Notes under the pieces: generated by a model
Database searches by the model: none
The model's input: only the letters and a program-made list of their open reading frames with translations
Told to the model about the DNA's origin: nothing
Translations under genes and position numbers: made by a program
Shown here: positions 19,997-31,743 of the stretch, in pieces
Numbering within the stretch: the stretch's first letter is position 1
Layout of the letters: each line of letters starts with the position of its first letter
DNA from: Klebsormidium nitens
Taxonomy: Eukaryota; Streptophyta; Klebsormidiophyceae; Klebsormidiales; Klebsormidiaceae
Direction: 5' to 3'
Assembly (NCBI GenBank): GCA_000708835.1
Contig: DF237002.1
Location: 91,091 to 155,090 of the forward strand
DNA length: 64,000 nucleotides

Positions 19997-22900
19997 TCAC
20001 CTTTCGTCCGCATATCTAGCGGCTCTGCCTGACCGTCCCTTGACAGCTGGCACTACCGGCGTCTTTTCCATCAACTGTGTCACTCCGCCTTCGTCGAGCA
20101 TATGCTGCGGCACAGTCAGCCCCTGATACGTCCTCTTTGACACCAGATATTCCGCCCCTGTCTTTGCCGCGCTCTGCTGCCTTCTCTCGCCAGCCAGCGT
20201 CAAGGCGCCAGCCTCCCCTCTTACTTGCAAATCCTTGACACCATTTCCAACCACCGCAAGCGCCGACGATCCCTCTGCTTCCGGTGTCACTTCCTGGACA
20301 CCCCCCGGTTCGTACGTACCGCTTATCAACGAGAACCGCGGCTCGTCTTCTTCTGAATCATCCTCTCCATCCCCTTTTCCCTCCGATCCTAACCCGTTTT
20401 GTAACCCGTTTCCCGTCGCTAGACCGCCGTAGTCCAGCCGATACTCCCCCGTCCAAACCCGTTTCTCCACAAACGCCAGCTCCGCCTCAAAGGGCGTAAT
20501 CACCGGGGACAAATACTCTTTACTATCTAAGAGCGCAGTTTGCGGGCAGGCGACCAGCACAAACACCTCGCACTCTGGGAAGTTCGCCAGCTTGGCCGGG
20601 TTAGGTTTCCCCATGACAAACGTGTACGACTTTTTGCCCGCCGCCGCTATGACGTGGCGCAGCCGTTTGATGACGTCACGGAACCCCGCGGAGCTGAGCG
20701 TGCCGACTACGATGCCCACGATGGCCGCGTTCTTGGCGCGCTCGACTAGATAGTACCTGGCGGAGAGTAGATTTGAAACCTCCTTAGAGGATCGCGGATC
20801 AACGAGGGGTTTAGGAGTCGACGACGAAGAAAAAGGACTTTAAGCACTGTGGAACGCTTTTGTATATTTGTTGGGGCTCTGCCGGTGTGAGAGCAGACAA
20901 CATTTGAGAAGGGTCGGTCTGAAAATAAAACAACCGAGACATTTAAAGGCCTTGAGAACAGGTCGGGTAAATGGTGTAAGTGGCAATCGGACATGCACGC
21001 CTGTTTCGCGCAAGTGCGGCTTTCTTTTCAACGAACATGGTCAAGGGAACGCCAAAACAATAAACCATCAGGGTCATAAGCTCACAAATGTAAAACTGCC
21101 GCTGACATCAAGAACCACAGACTTACAAGACTGGCCCAAGATTGTCTTGAAGCTCCGCCGTTTACTTGAAGTGAAGCTTAACAACAGCAGACATTGCAGA
21201 AGGACATCGGACATTTCGCGCCATGGGAAAGCACAGCCTACGTCCAGCATTGAAAACGATTCTAGAGTTATCAACCCTTCGACAGATGAGAACTTTAGCC
21301 CAGCGGAGTGATCCGCGCAAAAAGGAGCCGGACGCTCACCTCCGTCTCAAAAACCGGCTGTTGTCCGACACGTCCGTCAGAAGCTTCCTCGTATCCGGGT
21401 CATATCGCGCCACCTGGCACCCATTGTGCGTCAGCATGACGTCAGTCAGCGCGGGACCCTCGCTCCCGACCCACACGATCTCAAAGTCCGACATCCGTTC
21501 GGTTCCGTACAAGTGCCACGTCAGCCCGCCCGACCGGAACTCCTGCTCCGCTCCGCTGCTCTCCGCTTGCGTCGAGAATCGGACCCGCTCTGCCTTTGCA
21601 TCACCCTCAGAAACGGAGTCGTTCTCACCCCCGAGTGCGCCTTCGTTAAACTCTGGTTCATCTTTCCCGCCCGTAGTACGTGTTCGTGTTGCTTCGTCCG
21701 ACTGACCGGTTTCCGTACCCCTACTTTGGCTGGGAACGGAGGCCTTGTCTGCACCTCCCCGGTCTCCTCCGCTAGGCGACTGCGCCCCACTCGACGCCCC
21801 ACCCTGCGCCTCACAGGGCCCCGAACCGGACGCCGGCTCGAGTTCGACGGGCGGCAGGTCCGCGAAGCGGATGTCCGCGAGTCCCGAGCGTTCCAGCGCT
21901 GCCCTTAGCGGGGGGATGGCGTGGGCGTACTCTAAACCGAACAGGACCTGCGAAAACAGCATCAGAAATGCATGTGGAATTGATTGGTCCGTTTCTTGCA
22001 GATTCTTTTACCGGAGTCACCTCGCTCTGATTGTAGGCGGCATCCAACAAATTTCAAACCGTCAATCCCCCAACTGCGCGATCGGACGACTGTTTTCTTC
22101 TGAAGGGCAACGTCCAATCCAAGGGGCGGCCGAATCTAACAGAAATGGAGGAAGAATCATGACCGCCTGCGGCGGATTCAGAGTTCGAAAACTGCCGCTT
22201 AGCCTGACAAATCTGTCCACCATAGACGTCCACAACGGTGCAGAGATTGCGAGCCCTCATTCCCCAAAGTTTGTACAAACAAAATCTTCAAAGTCGGACA
22301 GTCATGACCAGTGTTGATAAACACAACCAACTGAGACTGTGACCAGCTTGACTTGGCTGCATTTACCAGGATCTCGCTTCGTCAAGCTTCAGGGAGCGAG
22401 GCCAAAGAAGCTGTAGGACGTGAAGAAGAAGAAAGAGGGAACGCTATGAAGTGAAACGAAGGGCCCGACCTGGAAGAAGGTTCCAATCTCCGGTTCGTAC
22501 GTGGACAGCTTTGATGTTTGAGAAGAGGCCTCACCAGCAACGGCTTGCCGGTTTTTTCCGCCAGGCTGCGCAAGTGGGCGCTACAGTCGTCGACGTCTAT
22601 CGGAGCAGCGCCAAAGACAAACCGGACAGGTAGCCGAGACGTGCTGCAAAAGCGAAATTTTGCTTATCAAATGCATGCGTGGGATTCCAAATGTTTTGGA
22701 GTCCAATGGTGAGAGCCTCCTCCTCTTCCCTTTAGATAGGCAGTCAGAGAAGAGAAAAGGAGCTTGAGGTAGAGCAAGCTGCGAAGTTGGAGGGGGTGAA
22801 AAGCCGGCCACAAATCTACAAACAAAGGCATGACCAAGACAAGACGAGCTCCGGTGATGATTGCGAATGCAGAATTTCAGAAGAACCAGAAATGTTGATT

Positions 22901-24316
22901 TGGGACAGAAAGGGAGAGAAAAGCCTTTTCTTCGTCTTTAGCAAAATGACCGTAGTTAAGTCCTTCAATTGGTCCAGGTAATTCTCAGCCTCCCCAACAA
23001 ACATGCGCAAGCTCGAAATAAACTCCTGGGCTGACGCATGTGAGTGTCACTGTACAGGCAGACTCTTCACAAGACCAAGGGGGACAACGTATGGGCCTGT
23101 GGGGATAGCTTACGGGCTGAGGCATGCGCGTCCGAAGTGTACAACACATTGCGCGTCCGCATGAGCGGCCGCCACCTCATCCACGCAGCAGCTGCCGTAA
23201 GTTGTATCCGCCAGCACAAACACTCTGACAGGGCCTTTTGACTCAGTGACTATTTTATTCTGCTCGGCCCCGTTCTGAGTGGGGCCTTGTTCAGAGTGAC
23301 TTGGTGCATGATCAGAAGGAGTGGAATCTTGGTTAAGTGGGGGTTTGGGGGGTGCAGGCGTGCTTTGTTGGGTTGATGCGGGGTTAAGAGCTGGGTTTGG
23401 TGGTGGTTGTGAGGGGGGGTTTGTGTAGTTTGCGGGAGGGGTGAAAGGTCGATTTGACGTGGTTGGCGAATTGCATGCTGATGTGATAGCGGCGGCGACG
23501 TCTGGGGAAGCGGCGAGAAGCTCGTCCGGAAACTGCAGCGCACAGGAGCGGGAGTCATGCCTCTGATGACCACTTATCTAAGTAGTGTAGGCATATTGTC
23601 TTGAAAGTTTAAGAAGGTTGGGTCAAAGACCTAGCCATATCTTTGAGGCTTGTGCAAAGACATCAGCTCTGAAGTGGTAAGCAGCAGAGTATTCGGGCAA
23701 TTCAGACGCTGGCTGACCGAAGATGGCTATATTCCCAAAATTGATGCCCCAGCCACCATAAACAATGGGGCCAATCTCAAGGAATTCCCTTTTGCAAACC
23801 GTAAAAAGTCTTTTGAACCCAGCTGCTGAGAAAAACATGAAAAAATCAAAGGTTTGTCAGGAAGAGCATGGTATTCTATGGGGTGGTGGTAACACCGCAA
23901 GGTTGTATCGGGGAATGATGTGTACTTGTTGAAAGCATTCAGACTGGTGTGACAGGGTGTGTGACACTGCAGCATTGCAAGTCTGGCTAGACGTCGCCTA
24001 AATACCACCAACTTCATGCCAAAGAAGGACGCCTCGACTTGGAACTTCAAGTTCGCGTCACCATTGCAATCTTCTACATCGGCCAAAGTGCAATTGTTAC
24101 TGTCTCTGCAAAAGTGGAATACGGCGTGCATTGTCAATACAATCCCATTCAAAGTCTTTGAAAATTCACAACAGCTTGGACTTCATGGTTGGAAATTTAT
24201 TTCTGTACCTGCAGCGCCACCCTTGAGAAACCCCGCCGTAGGATGAACGATGCTATCTCGAGGAGCTCAGCCTGGGGCACCCACCACTCAGCGCTGTGAA
24301 GCCCTGCCTGCGCCAT
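19997..24316 (-). CDS. DPH2: Diphthamide biosynthesis protein 2 (DPH2), 5 exons, 667 residues
   Basis: Exons are 24316-24209, 23532-23114, 22643-22535, 21947-21340 and 20756-19997 (2004 bases, frame kept). With DPH1, DPH2 transfers the 3-amino-3-carboxypropyl group of SAM to a histidine of elongation factor 2, the first step of diphthamide synthesis, in the cytosol. Motifs are [26 protein letters not shown] with paired cysteines near residues 151-152, [74 protein letters not shown] and [10 protein letters not shown]. Two low-complexity insertions make it longer than yeast DPH2: a Pro/Asn/Thr-rich one in exon 2 and a Ser/Gly/Glu-rich one in exon 4. The start ATG gives a 36-codon first exon ending exactly where the conserved FPDELL begins. 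The gene is divergent from the GH17-X8 gene. Confidence 0.93.
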
Positions 24317-25401
24317 AGCGGCTGGACAAGAATTAGAATGCTGTGCTCAGCAGCCGAGCTAGGCAGACATGTCCTCGATTAGGCGCTAACCCGAACTGGG
24401 TGCTTACTGTGCTTACTGTAACTAGAACGAAAAGGGTGAACTTTATCGTTACCTCTTCGTCATCATCGTTCCCACCCTACCCGGCGTCATGGCGTACTAA
24501 CTCGTGACTGACTCATAGGTCAATCAATCAATCAATTTATTTTGTAGTCCCGTAGGAGCCATGGGTGGCTCATGAGACAAGGTCTGAATGTAGTCTCGAG
24601 TCCTAGGTTGTTCGCACTAGGGCAAATTTGTTGACGGCGTCGATTATTTTCCGTTAAAACTTCGGAAGGTCCGTCGACGGAGCATCGACGGCGTCGACGG
24701 AAAGATTGGTAGGTCCCAACTCCCCGTCGACGGAGCAGTGTCCGTTAACGGACTCCGTCGCTTGTGAAAGCCCGCGGTCCCGAGCAAATTTTTGACAGAC
24801 CGTCGACGGTCCGCCGACGGAAATATGACACTGCGAACAACCCAGTGTTTCCATCGAATTTTAGGAAGTCCGTCGACGGAGTAGTCCGCACCTGCAGAGC
24901 CTGCAGATCCTCGTTGGTTGAAGGGCACATTGTCAATATCATATGAGGCGCCTTATCCAGGACTTGCGACAAGTTGCTGATTCAACTAGCTTGCTTCCAT
25001 CGAGGGGGCCCAACTCCGGATGAAGCCTTGTGAAGAAGATTGAGAATCTGACAGAGGAAGGAGGTGATTTGAATGAGAAGGATTCCCAGAACACCAAATT
25101 ATTTGACTATAGCAGAAGAGCTGAAGCAATCTGGTGGCAGCCTTTAGCTAGCAGCCTCTGACGAGAGTTTCAACTAGCAAGAAGAGTGGCTCAAATTGTG
25201 CCCAGTACAAGCACCTAGACGTCTTGGACTCGCTGGAGGTGCTGTGTGGATACGGCACAACAGTTTCCTGCTCCTCGTAAGACCGCATTGCAAGTCCTTC
25301 GGATCTAGTGCTCTGAGTTGATCGGCTAAAGTGGCTTTTTATACCCACTCCAAGCTTCAAAGCTCTACGTAGTGTAACCCCGTGGCAATCCCCTTCGCAT
25401 C
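24317..25401. promoter_or_regulatory. Divergent intergenic region between DPH2 and the GH17-X8 gene
   Basis: About 1.1 kb separates the two start codons and should carry both promoters. The only structure I see is the TCCGTCGACGGA palindrome cluster at about 24630-24890. No recognisable open frame is present. Confidence 0.5.
24630..24890. repeat. Cluster of TCCGTCGACGGA palindromes
   Basis: The 12-base palindrome TCCGTCGACGGA, or a close variant such as CCGTCGACGGAG or ACCGTCGACGGT, occurs about six times in 260 bases, together with a related CCGTTAACGG. The outer ends are roughly inverted (TTCGGAAGGTCCGTCGACGG against TTAGGAAGTCCGTCGACGGA). This could be a small foldback element or a simple-sequence patch. 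Confidence 0.65.
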
Positions 25402-28400
25402 ATGGTACGCCTAGGGAGCCCAGCCTTGCAAAGTCCACACCGCCAAGTCCTTCTTCTGCTGGGACTCCTTCTGTCAAGTTCCCTCCTCGTTTCGGGTCAG
25501 GTCGCCCTCCCCCCCCTCTCTCCAGCCCCAGCCCCTCAGGCTACCATCGCCACCAGTGTTCTTCCCAACGTTTCAGCTCTGAACGAATCCGCAAATGCGG
25601 CCATTCTAGCAACTCTCAACATTCTCCGGTCGGCGCCCCAACCGGCCCCCCCTGCGAGCAACCTACCCAACATTTCAGCCCTGAACGAATCAGCGAATGC
25701 GGCCATTCTAGCCACTCTCAACAGCATTCGCTCGGCGCCCCAGCCGGCCCCCCCTTCGAGCGACCTGCCGAACGCTTCTGCCTTGAATGCATCGGCGACT
25801 GCGGCCATTCTGGCCACTTTGACCGGAGTTCGCGGTGCGCCAGCGCCGGCGCCGTCGCAGACAAATGTCAGCAGTCTGACATTGCAGCAAATCTTGAACC
25901 AGCTGAACCAGAGGGTACCGGTGAGCTTCTTGTGGATCGTTCCCTGGTGCCGTTGAGAACTTGGAGGTTTCTGCAGGTTATGGAGTTCGGAGGCTCCCGA
26001 TGCAGCCCAGATCATCAGCATTTTGTCTTTTGGGAATTCAGATTTGCCCGATGTCGTTTGGGGGCTGGAGTTATTTCAAACCGTGTTCGCTGATGATATC
26101 TCGGGGGTTGGAGTCTACTAGAATTGTGTTCGTTGAGAGAATCTTCTGCTGACCCACTCAGGACTCCCCTTGGGCCCGTCACGAAACTTAGTTGAGGATT
26201 CTTGGGTGGGGCAGTGCACTAGACATTGTCTTGCACTTCATCACTCGGATCTACGAATTGGTTTTTTCCTTTGGCGCTTGAAATGAGAGATGGGCGCAGA
26301 TCGTATGTGCGCAGATCACTGGTCCCGCCAGCGAACTGTAAACTTTCTGCATCCATCATCTGTTCAAACGTACCCAATGCTGGAGAATGGTCTTAAAGAT
26401 AAGTCCATTTTGCGATTCCCACGAACCATCCCTTCCTCAATCTGGGCTTGCCCCATGCTTCAAGATCAGCACGTTCAAGAACGGTCACTCTTCGTCTCCT
26501 GCGCTCGCTCATGAGCTTTATTTTTGCGCAGCCACGTATACTCTCGCCTTAGTCACAGTCCCACAAGGACGAGTTTGCTGTTTTTCTTTCATGGTTCCAA
26601 ACTGGAAGTATAGGATGCAGACCCAGCGTAGATACTTCATTCCAAGAAAACAATATATAAAGTTCTAAACTTCAACTTGAACTTGACCATGAATCTGTTT
26701 TTTAAAGAAAGAATGAACCCTCCGTGACAAACCAAACATTCATAAGATTTTTCAGACCTTGTCATTCATCGGTATTTCTTCTTTGACTCAGCACGCTTGC
26801 AGACTAACCAAATTTTTCACCAGCCAATCAGCTGTCAGATTACCCAAACCCTCCCTCCGTGCAAATTACTCTGGGCCTGGGCGGGATTTGTGTGCCTTCG
26901 AATGAAGTTTCAAAATGGTGCCAAAAAAGCATCCTAAGATGTCAACCAGTATTTGACTTTCTAAGCTTAACACGCAAGCAAACTCATTTGTGCAGGCCGG
27001 TCTGGGCGTCGGCAGACTAGTGCGCCTTTGGATATAAGTTTCGAAGTTTTTCATGGTAACCTTTTAAACACCATTCCAACCACGATTTTACCACTACGCT
27101 TCATACTCGAGCAAACTCATTGTTTGGGCAGGCCACTCTGCGCCTTTGAAAAACTTTTATGAGGTTTTTGAAAAATTTAGCACCGTAAAATCTGTTCAAC
27201 CAGATTTTCACTCAGTAAGCTTTACACTGAAGCAAACTTATCACCTATGCAGGCCACCTTGGGTCTTGGCGCGCTCGGCGTGACCTACGGCGGCCAACAG
27301 GCGCAGCCGCTGCCCTTCTCTCAAGTGGTCACACTGCTGCTGCGCAACAACATCACCGCCATTCGCTTTCTGGACCCCCCCAACGCGGAGTATCTGGACG
27401 CGCTTTCAAACACAGGCATTCAGGTGCGGGCTTTTGCAATGTCTGCGTGCAGATGGGCATGCAGATGTGGCGCTGGAAACAGCCTCATCTTGGTTTGATG
27501 CATAATCTGTTGTGGTTGCTCGTAGTCCTGACTTTCTTTGCATGGAAAGGTCGGAGACTGAAGCGGACACTAGGTACCCGTGTGGCTTTGTGTCGGATGC
27601 TCAATGGTTAAAAAGCGCAAAGCTGCTTTCCCCGCTGTTTTCGGGACTGACACTCTGCAGTTAAGCAAGTGCCGACGATCAACAACAGTTCACGATGTTG
27701 AAGAATGATTTCTACTGGAGAGCAGGTGTCAATTATGGTGCCCAACAATTACATTGTGTACCTGAGCACCAATCCTGACGCGGCCAGGAGTTGGGTTAAC
27801 ACCTGGGTTGGGAAGTACATCGGGCGGGTTCAGTTCAAGTGAGTTTGGTTAACCCGTCGTCCAAAATCCTGGGTGCTTGGAAAGTCCCTGATCCAATCCC
27901 CTGGAGCTTTGAATAGGACAAGCTGTTACCGTCATGCATGTCAGCTTCAGCATCTATTTCTGAGACATTTTCTGAAGATGCAATTGTGTCAATCCTTCAC
28001 GTCCCTGCGTAAGCCTCCAGTCTCTGCTCCTAGAATAGCGGTTCCAAGGTTCACCTCTGTGGGCGTTCACATCCAGCAGTTATGATCGTTCAGATCAGGT
28101 GTGAATACTCCCTTGCGCAGGTACGTGGTGGTCGGTGACACCCCGCTCCGCTTGGTCTACAATTGCTACTACTGCGCCGCGCTGCCTCTGACCGTCGCCA
28201 GCATTCAGGCTGCAATCCTGGAACTGGGCCTTACGACGCAAGTGAGACTCTTCTTTCCTGGTCCCCCGACGTTTCCTGTATCTCAGATATTTTTCTTCAC
28301 TCGCTTGTACCTCCACTGATTCTGCTCTGCACCTCACTGCGCAAATGGCTCTTGAATCAAGCAAATAATACAGCTCTAACCCCCTAGCCAGGCTCAACAG

Positions 28401-31400
28401 TTAACGAGTCAGCTCCTAACCCCGATTTTGATTTTTGGTTTCAGGTCAGCGTCCCACTTGCGGCCAACGACGTTTTGGATTTTGCTGCCGGCGCATGGCC
28501 CCCCAACACGGCGGCATTCAATCCAGTCATTGGGCCCACGCTACTGCTAATACTGAAAACGGCGTTCGAGGCGAACGCCAATCTTTTGGTCGAGTTGGAT
28601 CCGTATGCGATCATTCAAGCGAACACGACCATTCCGTTAAACATGGCTTTGGGAACAGGTGGGTTGTCGGGTTGGTTATCGTTAACCCCTTTATGTTTGT
28701 TCCTCAATCCTGGATGTCGTTGCTGTGGTTCGCTTTGTTTGCCGTTTTCAACCTCTTCGCTGATGTGGCACGTGCTGTTATTCTTGGCGTCGTTGAGTTT
28801 CGCTTGTTCGTGTAGCAATTCTGGAACGTCAAACGCGTATTTGTCAGTTGTGGGAGTCCATGGCTCGATTGCAAGGCCCGTTCTGACAAGTGAATCCAGC
28901 ACTCTTTGTGCTAATTTGCAAGTTTCTTCAGTGTCTTCATAGTCAAAGTCGAAAGCGGTTTGTGTTGCTGCAGCGCAAATGGGCGATCCCGGCACGTTCC
29001 AGCTAATCACGGGGCAGAACTACACCAACATCTACGACATCTACCTGGACGCCATCGCTTATGCTGCTACCGCGGTAAGCTATCACGCTCAAGTCTTACG
29101 GATCGCTATACAAGCGGGCAGCTCTCGTCAGAGATGCGCAAAGACGGGGGCTACTGCCGCAGCTACGCCGCATTGAACTGAAGCGCTCGAGATGAGAGGC
29201 CGACGCAGCCGTCTGATATCCGGACTCATGACGTCAGCAGTGTTACACGGTGGCGTAAGCATCTTTGCGGATGGGACTGTTGACGACGTGTACACTCAAG
29301 ACGTGGAGAGTATGCACAAAGCCTTGTCAAGAACGGCTGGTGGGAAGGAGGTTGGTATGGTGGATATGCTGGATGCGGCAAAAGAGTATTCTGCGGACCA
29401 GCTGGCGAGTATGGATCTAGGGTTTTTGGGGCACGAGGTGGTGTACCGGCCTAAAGAGGACTATGCAAGGCGCCTCGGAGTGGACTCTAGACTTGCAAGG
29501 GAGTGGGAGGGGAGGATAGGACAGGACGAGAGAGGGACGGTAGATGATAGGGGAATTGGTTTGAAGAGCAAGAGAAAGCGGGAACGAAAAGGACAGAAGG
29601 ACAGGTTACGAGAATGCGAGAGGACAGACAAGACCGAAGGGGGGACAGAACAATGGCAATTAGTCATAAAAACACGTTTGTGGCAAAGATGGAGATCCGC
29701 ATGGGACAAAAACTTTCAACAAACATCAGCCGAAACTTTGTTTCCGCTTGTCCCTGCGGCTCCGCTTCCAGACTTGAACGTCACGGTCGGCTCCACGGGC
29801 TAACCCACGTTGAAAGAGGGAAAATCTAACCAACTATTGGACACCGACAAAGTTCCGTTTCCGCTGGTATCTGCAGTTCCGGTTCCCAACGCTGAACATC
29901 ACGGTCGCCTCCACGGGGTGGCCCACCGACGGCGGCGGAAACGCGACGCTGGCCAACGCGCAGACGTACGTGAACTACGTCATCCAGCGCGCGCTGTCCA
30001 ACGGCGGGACGCCCTACCGGCAGAGCCGGGTGAGGAACAGCCGGAAACGAGATGACCAAGCTGCTGAACAAAAAAAGTTCTTGACGTTGTGAGCGTTGAG
30101 AGTACGAAAGCGGTGGGGAATCCTGGTCTATGTTGAGTGCATGAATGGTTTCGGGTCAGTGCGTGAGGAGATGAGACTAGGCGTGGTCTTGAGATTTGTC
30201 CGATTGAGACTGGTGAGTAAGAAAGGACGGCGGCCTTTTCCCCCACAATGCGGCTTCAATTTCTATTCAAGGAAGGATTACGGAAAAGGGGTTTGCGACT
30301 TGCGATCGGCGGTCTCGGCGCATTGATGGGGAAGTGGAGGGCTTGATCGTCGATCCACTTCCTAAGAAGCCGACTGTTGCGACGTGGTATTGAAACGCCG
30401 TCAAAGGGTCGTGAAGCCCACTCACATGAGTGCGATCCAAGCTTCAATTCTGCCCCAAGGGATCGGATTGCCCTTCATTGCCCCTTCCTCACGATAAACC
30501 TGAACTGGACGAGCTCGATTCAAAATCATCTCGCACACATTTCTCCTCGACCATTGCATAGACTGGCCCTTCCTCCTCGAACGTTTCCAGGTGACGGAAT
30601 TATACTTGAACGAGATCATCGACCAGGACCTGATCGAGCTGACGGACGTGCCCTTCCCCAACGGCTGGCAGCGCCACCGGGGCCTATTCACACCACAGGG
30701 CGCGCCCAAGTTTGCGGCGAATCTGAGGGGGACGAATGCGCCGCCGCGGCCGATGAACGGGCTCCAGGATCTGATACGACTGCCTACCAGGTCGGTTCAT
30801 CTGTTCGGTTGGTCAGCCGGTTTGGTTAGTTGTCCACCCACATCTCGGATGATTCCCTTCACTTATTGTCACCCGTCTCCGCACCCCGTTTGTACGCATT
30901 GATCAGGTGAGCTGGACTGTAGTGTGGTCGCGCGAATCTATCTGCCAAGTCCGGGAAGAATTTTGGCAGAACGTCAAGAGTCCGTTTTCCAGCACGGCGT
31001 TCTAATTTAAGAATGGCGAGCTTCGTACACGTCCTCTGAGTGCACTCCAAATGAAAGGGCTGTCGCTCGTAGGCGAAGGGCTGCTTTTCGTCTGTGGGTT
31101 TCAATCGTGCAAGCCATGAGTGCGCCCGCTTTTTCCGAAGGCCACGGTTTGAAGGTGACTCACTGTCCAGCTGTGTCGCGAATAGATGGCCCACTATCGC
31201 CCATAAAGGTCACATGCAGACTGATTCCTAAGCCTGAGTACGCCAACAAAAATGACTGCACATTTGCGAGCTGCAAACCTCTGTCTATATCCACCAGCGG
31301 CCGGGGTCGTAGCCATTTCGCAGGAGTCTGATCCCGCCCTTTCTTCCCCCAGGTTCTGCGTCGCCAAGCCCGGTGTTCCCGACACCGCCCTCCTGCTTCA

Positions 31401-31743
31401 GCAGATTCAGGCCTGCTCCGGCGGCGCCGACTGCACGCCGTTCGCAAACGGGGGCTCGTGTTTCCTGCCCGACACGGTCGCAGCGCACACGTCGTACGCG
31501 TTTAATGATTACTACCAGAAGCACGCGCAGTGGAGCCCCGCTTGCGACTTTGGTGGGACCGCACAGCTAGTTACAGAAGACCCCTCGTACGGTAATTGCT
31601 CGTTCACTGGCGGGGTGGGTCTCCCGGGATACGGGGTTCCGGGAACGGTTAGGAGTGCGGGCGGCGAGGGGCGAGTCGGTTTTGCATTGAGGGTTGCGGT
31701 TACGTGCTTGCTTTCAGCGCTTTTAGGTCACGGGTTAGTGTAG
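25402..31743 (+). CDS. GPI-anchored GH17-like protein with X8 (CBM43) domain, 9 exons, 660 residues; catalytic glutamates apparently lost
   Basis: Exons are 25402-25920, 27253-27423, 27726-27838, 28121-28241, 28445-28658, 28974-29074, 29877-30029, 30591-30790 and 31353-31743 (1983 bases, frame kept). A signal peptide (about residues 1-34) leads to three Ala/Pro-rich repeats (SALNESANAAILATLN type). A GH17 barrel follows: LGVTYGGQ, RFLDPPNAEYLDALSNTGIQ, LTVASIQAAILELGL, PPNTAAFNP, QNYTNIYDIYLDAI, ASTGWPTDGG, HRGLFTPQGAPKF. A six-cysteine X8 domain (FCVAKPG to CSF) and a hydrophobic C-terminus suited to GPI attachment end the protein. Active GH17 enzymes cut beta-1,3-glucan using Glu in VGNE and in SETGWP. 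Here these read VGDT and ASTGWP, so both glutamates seem absent. The X8 domain is known to bind callose. The likely place is the wall-facing plasma membrane. Confidence 0.88.
26855..27252 (+). repeat. Three ghost copies of the GH17-X8 exon 2 acceptor
   Basis: The true acceptor (GCAAACTTATCACCTATGCAG before 27253) and the first exon bases (GGCCACCTTGGGTCTTGG) are echoed upstream. Blocks begin near 27111, 26978 and 26861, each with GCAAA..CAT..GGGC/GCAGGCC followed by a GCGCC/TGCCTTTGAA block. Spacing is about 121, 133 and 117 bases. The nearest two keep CAG at the junction. Similarity falls with distance from the exon. Confidence 0.8.
29735..29810 (+). repeat. Ghost copy of the GH17-X8 exon 7 acceptor
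   Basis: TTTCCGCT..CTGCGG and CTTGAACGTCACGGTCGGCTCCACGG parallel the true exon 7 start at 29877, displaced about 118 bases upstream. It encodes LNVTVGSTG followed by a stop, against LNITVASTGWP in the real exon. The AG of the acceptor is changed (CTGCAG to CTGCGG). Confidence 0.85.

Noticed and set aside
20284-20499. Pro/Ser-rich plus-strand frames over DPH2
   Set aside because: They are antisense shadows of the acidic insertion of DPH2 and have no splice partners.
29192-29803. 203-codon plus-strand frame in the GH17-X8 gene
   Set aside because: It is an intron with a ghost exon end. Direct joining of 29074 to 29877 gives the contiguous family sequence and keeps the frame.
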